Below, one piece after another: positions 50,400-61,600 of a stretch of DNA of 64,000 bases. The notes below the pieces were generated by a model that saw only the letters and a program-made list of their open reading frames with translations, did not search any database and was not told where the DNA came from. The stretch spans positions 823,501 through 887,500 of the forward strand of contig JAGTTP010000002.1 of NCBI GenBank assembly GCA_018223365.1, given 5' to 3'. How positions within the stretch are numbered: position 1 is the first letter of the stretch; each line of letters starts with the position of its first letter. The DNA is from Clostridiaceae bacterium Marseille-Q4145. GTDB taxonomy: Bacteria; Bacillota; Clostridia; Lachnospirales; Lachnospiraceae. The position numbers and the translations under genes were made by a program.

Positions 50400-51218
50400 A
50401 TGTTAGAATTTTTAAAAGTCATTTTCCTTGGCATCGTCGAGGGAATCACAGAATGGCTTCCTATTTCAAGTACCGGACACATGATTCTGGTTGATGAATT
50501 TATCAAGCTGAACGTCACTCACGATTTTATGGAAATGTTCCTGGTAGTAATTCAGCTGGGTGCCATTCTGGCTGTCGTCGTTTTGTATTTTCCAAAACTG
50601 TGGCCATTCTGTTCCCCGAAAAACGGCTGGATCAAAAAAGATACCTGGATTCTTTGGTTTAAGGTGATTGTAGCCGCCCTCCCGGCTGCCATCATTGGGC
50701 TTCCTTTTGATGATCTGTTGGATAAACTATTCTACAATTATCAGACCGTAGCAGTCACCCTGATTCTGTATGGTGTACTTTTTATTGTTGTAGAGAATTA
50801 TAACAAAAACCGCCGTCCCCGCATCCGATCTCTGGAGAAGCTTCCCTGGTCCACCGCTCTTCTGATCGGTATCTTCCAGATTCTTGCACTGATTCCGGGT
50901 ACTTCCCGTTCTGGTTCCACCATCCTTGGCGGTATCCTTCTGGGAGCTTCCCGCTATGTGGCAGCCGAGTTCAGTTTCTTCCTGTCCATTCCGGTTATGT
51001 TCGGAGCCAGCCTTTTAAAACTGGTAAAATTTGGTTTCCACTTTACCGGTTATGAACTTGCCATCCTGATCGTTGGCATGCTGACCGCATTTATCGTATC
51101 CATTCTGGCCATCAAATTTTTGATGAACTACATTAAGAAAAATGATTTCAAACCATTTGGATACTATCGTATTGTACTCGGTATTCTTGTCCTGGGTTAC
51201 TTCCTGTTCCTGGGATAA
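50400..51218 (+). CDS. uppP: undecaprenyl-diphosphate phosphatase
   Basis: A 272-residue membrane enzyme (BacA type) that recycles the lipid carrier of cell-wall synthesis and can give bacitracin tolerance. The active-site segments EGITEWLPISSTGHMIL and IPGTSRSGSTI are intact, with about eight hydrophobic segments. It carries its own promoter. The DUF815 gene follows by 23 nt. Confidence 0.96.
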   Translation: MLEFLKVIFLGIVEGITEWLPISSTGHMILVDEFIKLNVTHDFMEMFLVVIQLGAILAVVVLYFPKLWPFCSPKNGWIKKDTWILWFKVIVAALPAAIIGLPFDDLLDKLFYNYQTVAVTLILYGVLFIVVENYNKNRRPRIRSLEKLPWSTALLIGIFQILALIPGTSRSGSTILGGILLGASRYVAAEFSFFLSIPVMFGASLLKLVKFGFHFTGYELAILIVGMLTAFIVSILAIKFLMNYIKKNDFKPFGYYRIVLGILVLGYFLFLG

Positions 51219-51241
51219 TCATACATAAGGGAGAAAGAAAA

Positions 51242-52558
51242 ATGTACAAAGAAATCGCAAAACTCATTTTATACCGTGATCTGGGTGAGGACAGTATCCT
51301 CTTAAAGCTGTCCGGTATCTTCCGTGATTTTGAGCTGGGTCTGGCTGAAAAAGAAGAACTGACCAGCCGCATCTATGAGCAGATGAAAGCACTTCTGGAT
51401 CTATCTACCCAGTATGGCTTCGACAAAAATCTGTGGCACAATTATCTGACCTTCATCCTGCTGACCAACGAAAACTCTTTCAGCATGACCAGTGAGAAGG
51501 TAGGTGCCAATGACGGTACCGTCAATCATTTTGCAAAAGCAGATTTCGCTGTATTCAAAAAACTGTTTGACTTTGATTTCAAACCTATTGAGGAAGAGCT
51601 TGGCATTGACTGTTTCACAACTATCTGCAATTACCACTCCATTCCTAAGAAGGAACGGATGTACAACCGCAATGTCAGTGAACGTGTGCAGGAAATCAGC
51701 GAGAAAATCGAGGAGGCCAAAGATGCCGATGAGGTTTTCACCATCATTACGGATTTCTACAAAGCATACGGCGTTGGTATGTTCGGTCTGAACCGCGCTT
51801 TCCGTATTCGTCATCTGGAAGAAGGTGTAGAGTTCCTTCCTATCAATAATACGGACCGCGTCATGTTAAATGACCTGATTGGTTATGAGATCCAGAAAAA
51901 GAAACTGGTGGACAATACCGAAGCCTTCGTCAAAGGACTCCCAGCCAATAACGTGCTTCTCTGCGGAGATGCCGGAACCGGAAAATCCACCAGTATTAAA
52001 GCACTGCTCAATGAATATTATGGTCAGGGGCTTCGTATGATCGAAATTTACAAGCACCAGTTCCAGGATCTGTCCTCCATCATTGCACAGGTAAAAAACC
52101 GGAACTACCGCTTTATCATTTACATGGATGACCTTTCCTTTGAGGATTTCGAGATTGAGTACAAATTTCTGAAGGCGGTCATCGAAGGCGGCATGGAAAC
52201 CCGCCCGGATAACGTACTGATCTATGCCACCTCCAACCGCCGTCACCTGATCAAAGAAAGCTGGAGTGACCGCGACGATATGGAAACAGACAACGGAATG
52301 CACCGCTCCGATACCATGCAGGAGAAGCTTTCTCTGGTAGCACGCTTCGGTGTGACCATCTACTACGGAAAGCCGTCCCAGAAAGAATATTTCACCATCG
52401 TCAAGGAACTGCGGAAACGTTATCCGTCCATTACCCTGACCGATGAGGAACTGTGTGCAGAGGCCAATAAGTGGGAATTAAGCCACGGCGGCATCTCCGG
52501 AAGAACTGCCCAGCAGTTTATCAACTATATGGCAGGCATGGCTCCTGCAGCCGAATAA
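51242..52558 (+). CDS. DUF815 family AAA ATPase
   Basis: A 438-residue protein. The N-terminal half is helical without a known motif. The C-terminal half has Walker A CGDAGTGKSTSIKALL, Walker B-like RFIIYMDDLSFED, an IYATSNRRHLI sensor region and ISGRTAQQFINY. This matches DUF815, predicted AAA+ ATPases of unknown biological role. AAGGGAGAAAG lies upstream. It is co-directional with uppP (23 nt) and is followed by an intrinsic terminator. Confidence 0.9.
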   Translation: MYKEIAKLILYRDLGEDSILLKLSGIFRDFELGLAEKEELTSRIYEQMKALLDLSTQYGFDKNLWHNYLTFILLTNENSFSMTSEKVGANDGTVNHFAKADFAVFKKLFDFDFKPIEEELGIDCFTTICNYHSIPKKERMYNRNVSERVQEISEKIEEAKDADEVFTIITDFYKAYGVGMFGLNRAFRIRHLEEGVEFLPINNTDRVMLNDLIGYEIQKKKLVDNTEAFVKGLPANNVLLCGDAGTGKSTSIKALLNEYYGQGLRMIEIYKHQFQDLSSIIAQVKNRNYRFIIYMDDLSFEDFEIEYKFLKAVIEGGMETRPDNVLIYATSNRRHLIKESWSDRDDMETDNGMHRSDTMQEKLSLVARFGVTIYYGKPSQKEYFTIVKELRKRYPSITLTDEELCAEANKWELSHGGISGRTAQQFINYMAGMAPAAE

Positions 52559-52573
52559 TGTTCTTATGTGCAT

Positions 52574-52606
52574 AAAAGGGCTGCCCGATGACGGGCTGCC
52601 CTTTTT
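52574..52606 (+). terminator. intrinsic terminator after the DUF815 gene
   Basis: AAAAGGGCTGCCCG and CGGGCTGCCCTTTTT form a stem with one mismatch and a four-base loop, followed by T5. Confidence 0.8.
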
Positions 52607-52673
52607 GTGTGCTCGGGTGGGAAGATCAGGTGCATGCGCTGGAGAGTTTGGACCTTTCAGAGCCTTTGTAATA

Positions 52674-55600
52674 TTATTCTTCTTCTCTCTTTCTTCGGCC
52701 AAGTAAGATCAGAAGGAATCCGATTCCTGCTGTCACAATCAGGAGTATCAGAAGAATCCATGAAAGATGTCCGTTCTCCACAGACTGGCTGTCTGCATCC
52801 ACCGCATCTTCTTCCTGATCCGGCTTCGGAATACCATCTTTATCTTCTTTCTCCTGGATTTCTTCAACTGGTGTATTGACTTCTCCTGTGTCATCTCCAA
52901 GATCAATCTCCGCCAGATCTTTACCTGGCTCTGACATCTTACCGGTTGGAATCTCACCCAGCGCAAGATCACCAATCGGACTTGCAGGTGATGTCTCGCT
53001 TCCTGATGCAAGTTTTGAACCGGAACCAGAGGTTTTTCTGGATCCAGACGGTTTTTCCGGCGTGGTCGGTGTATCCGGGGTCGTCGGCGTATCCGGGGTC
53101 GTCGGCGCATCCGGGGTCGTCGGTGTATCCGGATTCGACGGATCCTCCGGGCTTTCCTGTGCAGTGGTACGGACACTGACTGCCGTCACATATGCAAGGT
53201 CACTGCTCTTCAACGGGCGGAACACGGCCATAATCTGGCTGTCTCCTTCGTTTCCGGTCTTCTTCACAAGTGTTTCTCCGGACGTTTCCACTTCCACACT
53301 GTCTCCCCACCGTACATCCACGGAGGTCTGCTCATATCCGGTCAGGTCAAGCGTGCTGTCATCCGAAAGGACACCTGTCAGTTTTAATTCTGCATGGTCT
53401 TTCTCTGTCAGATCGATCACACCGTCCTTCACCGGACTGCCATCTGCCAGGAGTTCCACATATTTGAGATCGGCCAGCCGTTCAAGCAATGCTCCATTCT
53501 GGAACGAAACCTCTTTTTTCGTCTCATTTCCGGCATGGTCTTTTGCCAGGATGGTCAATGTCCGGTTCCACAGTGTCTGGTTCTCCGGCAAGATAAGTTC
53601 CACACGTAACTGTCCCTGACTAAGGTGACTGTCCAGATTCTGGTCCGCTTTTCCAATTTGCTCCCCATCAATCAGGAAGGTATATCTGCTGCCTTTCTCT
53701 GCAGCTGCCCGGATCTGAAGCTTACTGCCCTCCGGTGTCTCTCCTGTCGTCGGACTTTCCAGCAAGAGCAATGGCGGTGTCGTATCCACGATCACATTCT
53801 GTGTCAGGATCTTCTGATCCCCCTGCTCATTTTCACAGGCAAATTCCAGTGTATGTACTCCATCTGAAAGACTGATCTGCCGACTGAACTCTGTCGCCAG
53901 CGTCGTAAATGGATAGCTTTCTCCTTCCGCGCCATCCACCGTCAGCGTTCCTTTTACCGGAATCGTACTGGTGATGCGTACCGTGTTGGACGTCTGGCTG
54001 CTGAGAATGCCGCTTACTCCATCTGCTTCACTCTCTTCCGATACTGTACTTCCATTGACCGCAATCGTCAGTTCTGCCATCTTCGGTGTGTTCAGCACGG
54101 CCGCCTGACTTGCCTTCCTGCTACTGCAGTAAAGGGTCTCTTCGCCCGACGCAGCATCCACATCCGTTCTTCCTGCACGGACATCCACATCATAGGTGCA
54201 GCCCGGCGTATACCCGATCTCTGTCGTCGTTCCGTCCGGTACCAAAGTACCCTCTTCTCCTTTTGCGTAACCAGGCATCTCATAGCGTCCGCCTATAAAG
54301 ACTTCGTCATTTTTTGCCTGCTCTTTTGTAAAATAAAGTCCGCTTTCTTTTAATGTTCTCGTTCCGTCTTCCGCTGTTTCATACACATCGATATAGTATC
54401 CGTCAAGCATTGGATCCTGAAAATTATCCTGGATATCGACGGTCAGCTTATAATTTCCCTGATTTTTCAGTGTCACTGCATCCGGTGCCTCAGGTGCCTT
54501 TGGATTTGTAATCATCACCTTTTCTAAAGACTGTACCCGCTCATAGGTCTTTCCTTCCTCTTCGACGGTGACATTCACATAGTAATTGCCGGAAGGAATA
54601 TCATCCGGAATGGATACATTCGTAAATCCCGCCTCGATTGCGCTCTTGCTCGTAATCGTTTGATTCAGCAGTACATTTCCGGAAGCAAGGGTACTTTCCA
54701 GATCCTGCTTTTCAGAAAGGGAAAAATGAAGCTTTGTATCATCTGTAATATGGAATGCTTTCCATTTTACCTTTATCATTGAACCGCCGGGAAGTGTCTC
54801 TGCTTCTACATTTTCAACTGTCGGCAGCTCTTCCACCTCGATCACGCCCACGCTGGTGGCAATCGGATGCGCGTCCGTTCCTGCGCTCAGAAGATAAGAC
54901 TGATCTGATCCTTTCACTGCAATGTAGGCTACTCCATTGACCAGATTGGCATTGGAACTCTGCGTCAGCTCCTGATCCTTCTCCACATCTCCTGTCGGTT
55001 CATAGAACTTCAGCAGATTTCCGGAGCCATTCTGCGTCAATGTCAGGTCATCCGCTTTCAGCGTCTCCCCGTTTTCCACCGCATTTACGGTAATGAGATA
55101 GGTTTTTCCACTGTCCAGTTTCAGCCGGTGTTGATAGATCGTCGTATTGCTCTCCACAAAATTGAGATTGGTACCAAGGTACATCATCTGCGTTTCATCT
55201 GTCTTCGCGTTATACTGTACCGGTATCGGTTCCGAAAGCCTCCGGTAGACCTGTCTGGCATTTGCCATCCGGGAGGTAGTGAACTTCACTTCTCCATTAT
55301 CCCAGTAGTATACAAATCCAAGATGAATGATGCCAAGCACCGTAACCGAACCCCACATCTTCACCGTTCCGCCGCCAAGTTCTGCGGAAGCGATCTCCAT
55401 GCCTCCGATGACCGGAATGTACTGCGGCAGGGAAATCGCCACTCTCATCATCATTTCAAAAAGATCCTGTGTCCCGATCACATAGAAGCTGCCTTTGAAC
55501 AGCTGCATAAAGTTTACACTGCCCTCCAGGGAAATTTCCATGTTGGGGTACCAGGCCACGCCGACGCTTCCGCCATCCAGAAATCTCGCATTTCTAACAA

Positions 55601-58600
55601 ATTTCAGGCTCACATCCGACAAGGATACCGCGATTGCCCGCAGGGACAGTTCCAAATCTGCCGTACCTGTCATGACCTTGAAAATGTCAAACTGTACATT
55701 CAGCAATAATGTCAGAGGAGGCAGTCCGTCGGTTCCGTAGATTGTATCATAAAGCTTGTCATATCCACCGCCTCCGCCGGTCAGCCAGAAGATACCAAGA
55801 CCGTCCACGTTGGCACCCGGTTCAAAGCCGCCCAGTGTAAAGTAGAGTTTATCCGGTATGGGTGCCCCGGAAGGATTTCCCTTTACGACCAGTGCAAACT
55901 GCATCTCAAAGTTTGCCGCTTCCGCCTCTCCTTCCACGCCGACTTCGTATCCGCCTATCGTATTGACAGAAAGCTGACCGCTCATGGAACCCGGCAGGAA
56001 ACTGACGATCTGTGGCATGGTCATCCATGCATCCATGTTGATGCCGATGTAGCCATCCTTCTTCCCGTTGCTGCCGAACAACACATCCGTAATCTGCGCG
56101 CCGCCCGCAAGTGCCGTCACATCCTCCTGTTCCGGTGCGTCCTCCGCGACAAAGCTCTCAAATCCGTAGGGGTCAAGGCCGCTGGTGCTGTCCATCTTCG
56201 TATACGTCCAGGAACTGCTCTTGGACTGGTTTTCCCTCGCCTTTTGTGCGCCGCCTGGTGTCATGAAAGACAGATCAAGGCCGCCACCGAAGGATACGAT
56301 ATCATAATAGTCTGCCGTCACATCTTCCTGGTCTTCCTCTGTGTCATTCATCTTTCCGAAGACACCATACCGAAGATCAATCAGAAAGCCTCCCACGCTC
56401 TGCAGAAAACTGTAGGAGCTGTCCCAGCTCACTTCCATATATTCCTGTCCGACGGTAAGGTCATTTCCGGACAGAATCACGCCGCTCTGGTTATAGACCG
56501 GAACGACAATCTCCTTACCGCTTTCCAGGTTAATGCTCGACCGGCCGTTTCGCACACTGGTATTGGCACCCAGTGTCGTCAGGGAACCGTTCATGGAAAT
56601 CCGTACACTTCCACCCGTCTCCTGTACCTCAAAGGAGCTTCCTGTATATTTCAGCGTATTGCTGATCGTCACCGATTTGTCCTGTCCTGCCATCCGGTAC
56701 CGGCCGTCTTCTTCCTTCACCAGATCGCCGCGGAGTGTGAGCAGCAGGTCTTTCCCCTTTCCGTCTACACTCAGCTGTTCTTCATACCGGGACAATTCTG
56801 CTTCACTTCGAAAAGCAGTCAGACTATACTTGTTCTCCGGTTTTCTCACAACTGCCAGTACTGCATAAAGATCATTCCGGTAGCTTTCGTCATCGGTCAT
56901 CAGAACCTTCATGCCGTCTCCGGTAATATCCTCCGGCACCCCTTCCGGGCGGTTTGCCTCCGCGCTGTCCCACTTCATATGTACCTGATAGCGTCCCGTT
57001 TCCATATATTCTTCCAGATAAAAGACCGCACTGTTTCCGTCCTCGCTGACACTGCAGGCATCCGTGGCAACTGCATAGCGGACCGTTTCGTCCTCTTCTT
57101 TCACCAGTTCCAGTCCCCTGAAACCGGCATGCTTCAGAAAACTCATGCCTTTTCCGGCAATCGTGAGATACCTTCCGCCTTCATTGTAGAGAATCTCCGG
57201 CTGCACGCCAAGTACGGATACCACCGGCATATCCGGATCTTTTCCCGGAATAAAGATACTGTTCTCTGTAGTCGCGATGCAGAAATCCTCCGCATAGACA
57301 CCCAGCTCGTTGACCGCCGGGTCAAAATTGTACACTTTGGTCACAAAGCTTCCAAGCTGCGGCTCTTCCTGCGGGGTAAACTGAAAATCAAAATAGGTCG
57401 GAAGTGATCTCCCCGGCTTGAAATCTTCGATCTCTGTCACCAGTGGGTTCGTATTGTCATACGTCGTCCAGGAGCCGTCATCCGACTGTCTCTGTGTGGT
57501 CAGTCCCACTGCGTAGACCGCTACCCGCAGATGGCTCCATGTGGTTCCCTCCTGTCCGTCTGTCTGTTTTGACGGATTATTGACCGTCGTGCTCACCCGG
57601 ACCAGATTGTCTGCCTCGCCGGAGCTTCCGATAAAATCCGTCCTTGCGTCATTGAACCGGAGTACAGAAGGGGCTGTCGTATTTACCCGGACCTGATTTC
57701 CCTTATTCTTAACATTTGCCGTGACTCCATAGTATGTGGAGAATGTTTTCTTCTCTCCGCCTCCCAGCGTTCCCAGATCAAAATACAGTGCCACCGCAGA
57801 ATCCGCTGTCTTCCACTCATTCAGATTATTCGTAAAATTCAGCGTCGTATCCGGTGTATAATCAAAGATACTGGAAGCCAGGTTCGCCCAATGGGCAAAT
57901 ATCATCTTATAGGGTTTTTCTGTCTTCAGCGTACTGTTTACTCCGAATGCCGCTATGGTCGATTCTGACAGACGGTTTCTTGCAAAATAATCTGCCGGAA
58001 TCACCGTTTTCCCGTCCGAGGAATCCAGTACCGTCTCTTTTACATAACCCTGAAACCCGTCACCGAGAATGTTATTTCCCGCTTCGTAAAGGGCGTAATC
58101 CTGATCCCCCAGCATGGTATCCATCAGAAGTCTGCTCCGAACCGCCTTTTCCTGGTCGGATTTATTTTCCACCGTATAAAGGATCTGTGCCGTTCCCAGC
58201 TGCTCGGACGACGCATTGTTGACCAGTTCAATTCTCTGGGTGATGCTCAGATCCCCGACGCGATAGGTACTGGTAATGCCATTGGCATCGGATGTGGTCA
58301 CCAACGGTTCTGAGAACAGGTAGTGATTACCGAAAATATATCCCTTCCCGTTCTCGCCGCCGACCTGGAAACTGGCAAAGGAACTGTCATACTCCTCCCC
58401 GCTGTGCAGGAGTGCTTTGTCATTATCCGTTTCTTTGGTCACATCACCTTCCTTTGTCGTGATGCTGTATCCACCGTTTTTCTGATTCACAGTGACTTTG
58501 ATATAGTCATTTTCCACACTGAGTGTCCCGCTCTCTGATTTCCATGCAAATACCTCAAGAGGAACACTCTCGGCCATCAGAAAAACAGCCAGAAGAGCTG

Positions 58601-58637
58601 AGACAATCCGTTTTCCAATTCTGCTCTTATTTTTCAT
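52674..58637 (-). CDS. giant membrane-anchored surface protein, 1987 residues
   Basis: A secreted protein. It begins with a signal peptide (KRIVSALLAVFLMAESVPLEVFA, about 9-31). A long beta-rich body follows. Near residues 850-1190 there are Gly-rich amphipathic strands (GGGGGYDKLYD and nearby). The C-terminal half has Ig-like or fibronectin-like strands with TTPPLLLLESPTTG and VTVEEEG-type modules. Near 1840 comes a PDTPTTP tandem repeat. The end is a membrane segment (WILLILLIVTAGIGFLLILL) and RRKREEE. There is no LPXTG, so it is probably membrane-anchored rather than sortase-linked. The start follows the upstream giant gene by 18 nt, so they form an operon. Role unknown; adhesion or a cell-envelope machine is possible. 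Confidence 0.8.
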   Translation of the reverse strand: MKNKSRIGKRIVSALLAVFLMAESVPLEVFAWKSESGTLSVENDYIKVTVNQKNGGYSITTKEGDVTKETDNDKALLHSGEEYDSSFASFQVGGENGKGYIFGNHYLFSEPLVTTSDANGITSTYRVGDLSITQRIELVNNASSEQLGTAQILYTVENKSDQEKAVRSRLLMDTMLGDQDYALYEAGNNILGDGFQGYVKETVLDSSDGKTVIPADYFARNRLSESTIAAFGVNSTLKTEKPYKMIFAHWANLASSIFDYTPDTTLNFTNNLNEWKTADSAVALYFDLGTLGGGEKKTFSTYYGVTANVKNKGNQVRVNTTAPSVLRFNDARTDFIGSSGEADNLVRVSTTVNNPSKQTDGQEGTTWSHLRVAVYAVGLTTQRQSDDGSWTTYDNTNPLVTEIEDFKPGRSLPTYFDFQFTPQEEPQLGSFVTKVYNFDPAVNELGVYAEDFCIATTENSIFIPGKDPDMPVVSVLGVQPEILYNEGGRYLTIAGKGMSFLKHAGFRGLELVKEEDETVRYAVATDACSVSEDGNSAVFYLEEYMETGRYQVHMKWDSAEANRPEGVPEDITGDGMKVLMTDDESYRNDLYAVLAVVRKPENKYSLTAFRSEAELSRYEEQLSVDGKGKDLLLTLRGDLVKEEDGRYRMAGQDKSVTISNTLKYTGSSFEVQETGGSVRISMNGSLTTLGANTSVRNGRSSINLESGKEIVVPVYNQSGVILSGNDLTVGQEYMEVSWDSSYSFLQSVGGFLIDLRYGVFGKMNDTEEDQEDVTADYYDIVSFGGGLDLSFMTPGGAQKARENQSKSSSWTYTKMDSTSGLDPYGFESFVAEDAPEQEDVTALAGGAQITDVLFGSNGKKDGYIGINMDAWMTMPQIVSFLPGSMSGQLSVNTIGGYEVGVEGEAEAANFEMQFALVVKGNPSGAPIPDKLYFTLGGFEPGANVDGLGIFWLTGGGGGYDKLYDTIYGTDGLPPLTLLLNVQFDIFKVMTGTADLELSLRAIAVSLSDVSLKFVRNARFLDGGSVGVAWYPNMEISLEGSVNFMQLFKGSFYVIGTQDLFEMMMRVAISLPQYIPVIGGMEIASAELGGGTVKMWGSVTVLGIIHLGFVYYWDNGEVKFTTSRMANARQVYRRLSEPIPVQYNAKTDETQMMYLGTNLNFVESNTTIYQHRLKLDSGKTYLITVNAVENGETLKADDLTLTQNGSGNLLKFYEPTGDVEKDQELTQSSNANLVNGVAYIAVKGSDQSYLLSAGTDAHPIATSVGVIEVEELPTVENVEAETLPGGSMIKVKWKAFHITDDTKLHFSLSEKQDLESTLASGNVLLNQTITSKSAIEAGFTNVSIPDDIPSGNYYVNVTVEEEGKTYERVQSLEKVMITNPKAPEAPDAVTLKNQGNYKLTVDIQDNFQDPMLDGYYIDVYETAEDGTRTLKESGLYFTKEQAKNDEVFIGGRYEMPGYAKGEEGTLVPDGTTTEIGYTPGCTYDVDVRAGRTDVDAASGEETLYCSSRKASQAAVLNTPKMAELTIAVNGSTVSEESEADGVSGILSSQTSNTVRITSTIPVKGTLTVDGAEGESYPFTTLATEFSRQISLSDGVHTLEFACENEQGDQKILTQNVIVDTTPPLLLLESPTTGETPEGSKLQIRAAAEKGSRYTFLIDGEQIGKADQNLDSHLSQGQLRVELILPENQTLWNRTLTILAKDHAGNETKKEVSFQNGALLERLADLKYVELLADGSPVKDGVIDLTEKDHAELKLTGVLSDDSTLDLTGYEQTSVDVRWGDSVEVETSGETLVKKTGNEGDSQIMAVFRPLKSSDLAYVTAVSVRTTAQESPEDPSNPDTPTTPDAPTTPDTPTTPDTPTTPEKPSGSRKTSGSGSKLASGSETSPASPIGDLALGEIPTGKMSEPGKDLAEIDLGDDTGEVNTPVEEIQEKEDKDGIPKPDQEEDAVDADSQSVENGHLSWILLILLIVTAGIGFLLILLGRRKREEE
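53053..53145 (-). repeat. 18-bp tandem repeat coding PDTPTT units
   Basis: Four to five copies of an 18-bp unit (core GGGGTCGTCGG on the plus strand) code the PDTPTT/PDAPTT stalk near the C-terminus of the 1987-residue protein. Copies differ only at a few third positions. Confidence 0.75.
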
Positions 58638-58655
58638 CTCCTTCGTCCCTCCCCG

Positions 58656-61600
58656 TTATTGTACATAAAGATAGATCAGATAGGCATCTCTGTTCGGCGT
58701 ACCAAGCATCACGGTGTAGTAGCCACTTTCTGATACTTCAAAGGAATCGGTAAATTTCTTTGCATCCTTCATCTGGGCTCTCGTCTGATAGCCTTTGCTC
58801 CAGTAGAGGACTGCCTCTCCGCCTGCCGACAGTTCTTCTGTATATTCCTCCGGTGCCTTTACCGTCACGGTTGTTCCCGTCACCGTGCTCACGCTGCCTG
58901 CCTGTACGTTCCTTCCATTGACCATAAAGTAATGGCCATCTGCCTGGAGCACTTTCAGCCTTCTTGTCTTTCTGGTCTCATTTCCGGCTTTGTCCACCGC
59001 CTGGATAGGAACCACGTAGGAACCTGCCATGCGAAGTATACTTTCATCCAGCAATACTTCCATATCACACGCTTCATCTGCGGTAACGCCGGAACGAAGT
59101 GCTGCTTTTACCACTTCATCTGAAGTACCTGCCAGGACTTCCACCGCGCCGGACGGAAGTGTCAGGGCAGGCGGTGTTTTGTCCAGAAAATCGATGGTCA
59201 CCGTGCTGACTCCGGTATTTCCATACCGGTCTTCCGCGATCAACTGATAAATGCCGTTTTCCTCCACCAGATAGTCTGCATACTGATCTTTTCCTGTGAT
59301 GCCAAGCTTCTGCTCCATGCCCCGCGTGCTGGTATTCCGGATTCTCACAGATGTGTTGTCCTCATCGGTCGTTACTTTCAGATAAAATCCATCCTTCCGG
59401 ACCGGTGCAAAGAGGTTTCCCTGTTTGTCCTTCTTCAGTTCCAGTGTTGTGCCGTCCTGCTCACAGAACGTAAATGTGAGCTTCGGAGCTGTCGTATCGA
59501 TCTCTGTCACCTGTACCACCTGGGATACCGGATTGCCGGCTTCATCTGCGAAGCTCAGCTGATAGGTACCGTTTTTATCCACCGTCTTTTCAAAATGATT
59601 CTCATAAACAGGCGTACCATCCGTACCGGTTCCTGCTTCAAAGGTGCCCGTCACCAGTTCACTAAAATCTGACGCAAGATGAACGGTATTCGCATCCTCA
59701 TCATAGGTTTTGGTAAGCGTCATGGTCGGTGCTGTTCTGTCAATGATGGTAAGTGGAGCATCTGCCGGATAGGTCCACGGAGTCTGCGGTGCATTTCCTG
59801 ACATGTCATAAGCCTTCAATCCGATCTGACAGTTCTGCTCAAAATCTACGGTCAGCGTGTTGCCCAGCACCGTCGCCTTCGCATAGGCATCCTTCTGAGC
59901 AGCATCCACCAGATTGCCTTCCCTGTCTGATATGGTAAGCTCTGCTCTGGAAATCTGCTCATTAAATTCCATGTAGAGGCGGACAGCTCCGTTGGTCACT
60001 TTTGTAAGATCACCGGTCTGTGTCAGCCACCGGCTGGATGTGATCACCGGCGGTTCTGTGTCCAGTACATAGACTTCTGCAATCAGTGTGGTGATATTTC
60101 CCACATCATTTTTCAGCGTAATCTGAATCATTCCGTTGCTGGTAAACTCGATATATTCTCCTTCCGCATCCTTCTGCACGTTTTGCGGTTCCTCGATCCA
60201 GCTGTCCGCATCATGCTCCACATAGACTTTTACCTTTCCGTTTTCCGGCTGTCCGTAGATCAGCCTTCCTGTAGGTACCCGCTTATCAATATTGCTGATA
60301 GTCAGCGGTATCTGTACTTCATTGGCTGCCTTCAGTGTCAGCGTCAACTTTCCGTTTCCGGAGAATACCACGCTTCCATTCGTCTGATTGATTTTTGCAA
60401 AATCTACCTCTGTTCCTTCTGCGAGAGACAGTTCTGTATCTACAGTCTCCCCTTTCTCATTCAGTGCAGTCAGCACAGCCCGCATATTTTTCGTGGTCTT
60501 CGGGAAATCCACCTCCTGTCCGTCCGGGTTTACATAAGTGCCTGCCAATGTATCTCCCAGATACCAGGAAATGAGGACTTCTTTGATCGTTCCTGCTTCG
60601 GTGCTCACAAAATCCGTATCCTGCTCACTGACTTCCAGTGTGCCACGGTTACCGGCTTCATCCTGAAAATGGAACACTTCTTTTCCGGGCGCGGTAAAGC
60701 GGATGACTCCATTGGAGCTGTCCGTAATCCGGACATTTTCTTCGTCAAATCCAAGAATCTGGTACGTCACACTTCCATATACGGTACGCTTCACGGAACC
60801 GTCTTCCTGAAGCGCCACCACTTCATTTCCATTGACGACCCGTTCCCAGACCGCCGTCGGCGCTGTCCGGTCAATATTTCCAACCCGGTATTGGAATGTC
60901 ATCGTGCGCTCTTCCGCCGTACGGTCTTCACTCAGGACTGCAAGTGTGTATGCTTTTATGCCACTCTCTGTATAGGTAAGTTTCCCGGTCTTACCATATG
61001 TACTTTCACCGATAGAGACCGTATCACCGTCAGCTTTCACATCGCCATCGCATTTCACATACAGATGATCTGCAAGTGCTGAGATTGTGACAGTTACATC
61101 CTCCTTTGTAGATGTCGTAATGGACTGCACCACACTGTGGCGGAATGCATCCTCCAATACAGCCGTGATCTCTTCCGTCCATTGTCTGGCAAACAGATCA
61201 TAATAGGTGATGGTAAAGGTTCCCCTCTCATAAACCGGCAGGAAATCATACGACGCTTTATAGGTCCATTTGTCCACTCCGGTATCCGGCTCTGCCAGAT
61301 AGACCGGCTGATTAAAGCCAAAGCTCTCTCCGCATGTATACGAAGTGGTCACTGCTTTTGCCCGGCTTCCGGTCACACTCAGCGCCAGCGTCTGCTCCGT
61401 CACATGTCCATACCGGTCTTCCGCCCGGATGGTAATGGAAGTCGGGTTCACCCCTTCTCCGTTTTCTATTGATTTGGCTTCCGCAAGGATTCGGAAGGTT
61501 CCATCGTCATTGAACGTTGTTCCGTCCAGTCTGCCTGGGAAGGTGCCTTCCTTCACATCATGCCACTGTCCGTCATCATTTCCGTCTGCATCGATCCACC

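Noticed and set aside
52674..52760. An LPXTG sortase signal at the C-terminus of the 1987-residue protein
   Set aside because: The residues before the membrane segment read SVENGHLSW; no LPXTG-like motif is present.
56244..57407. A 387-codon open frame opposite the giant surface gene
   Set aside because: Antisense shadow with Cys/His-rich nonsense composition; the minus-strand gene has a signal peptide and anchor.
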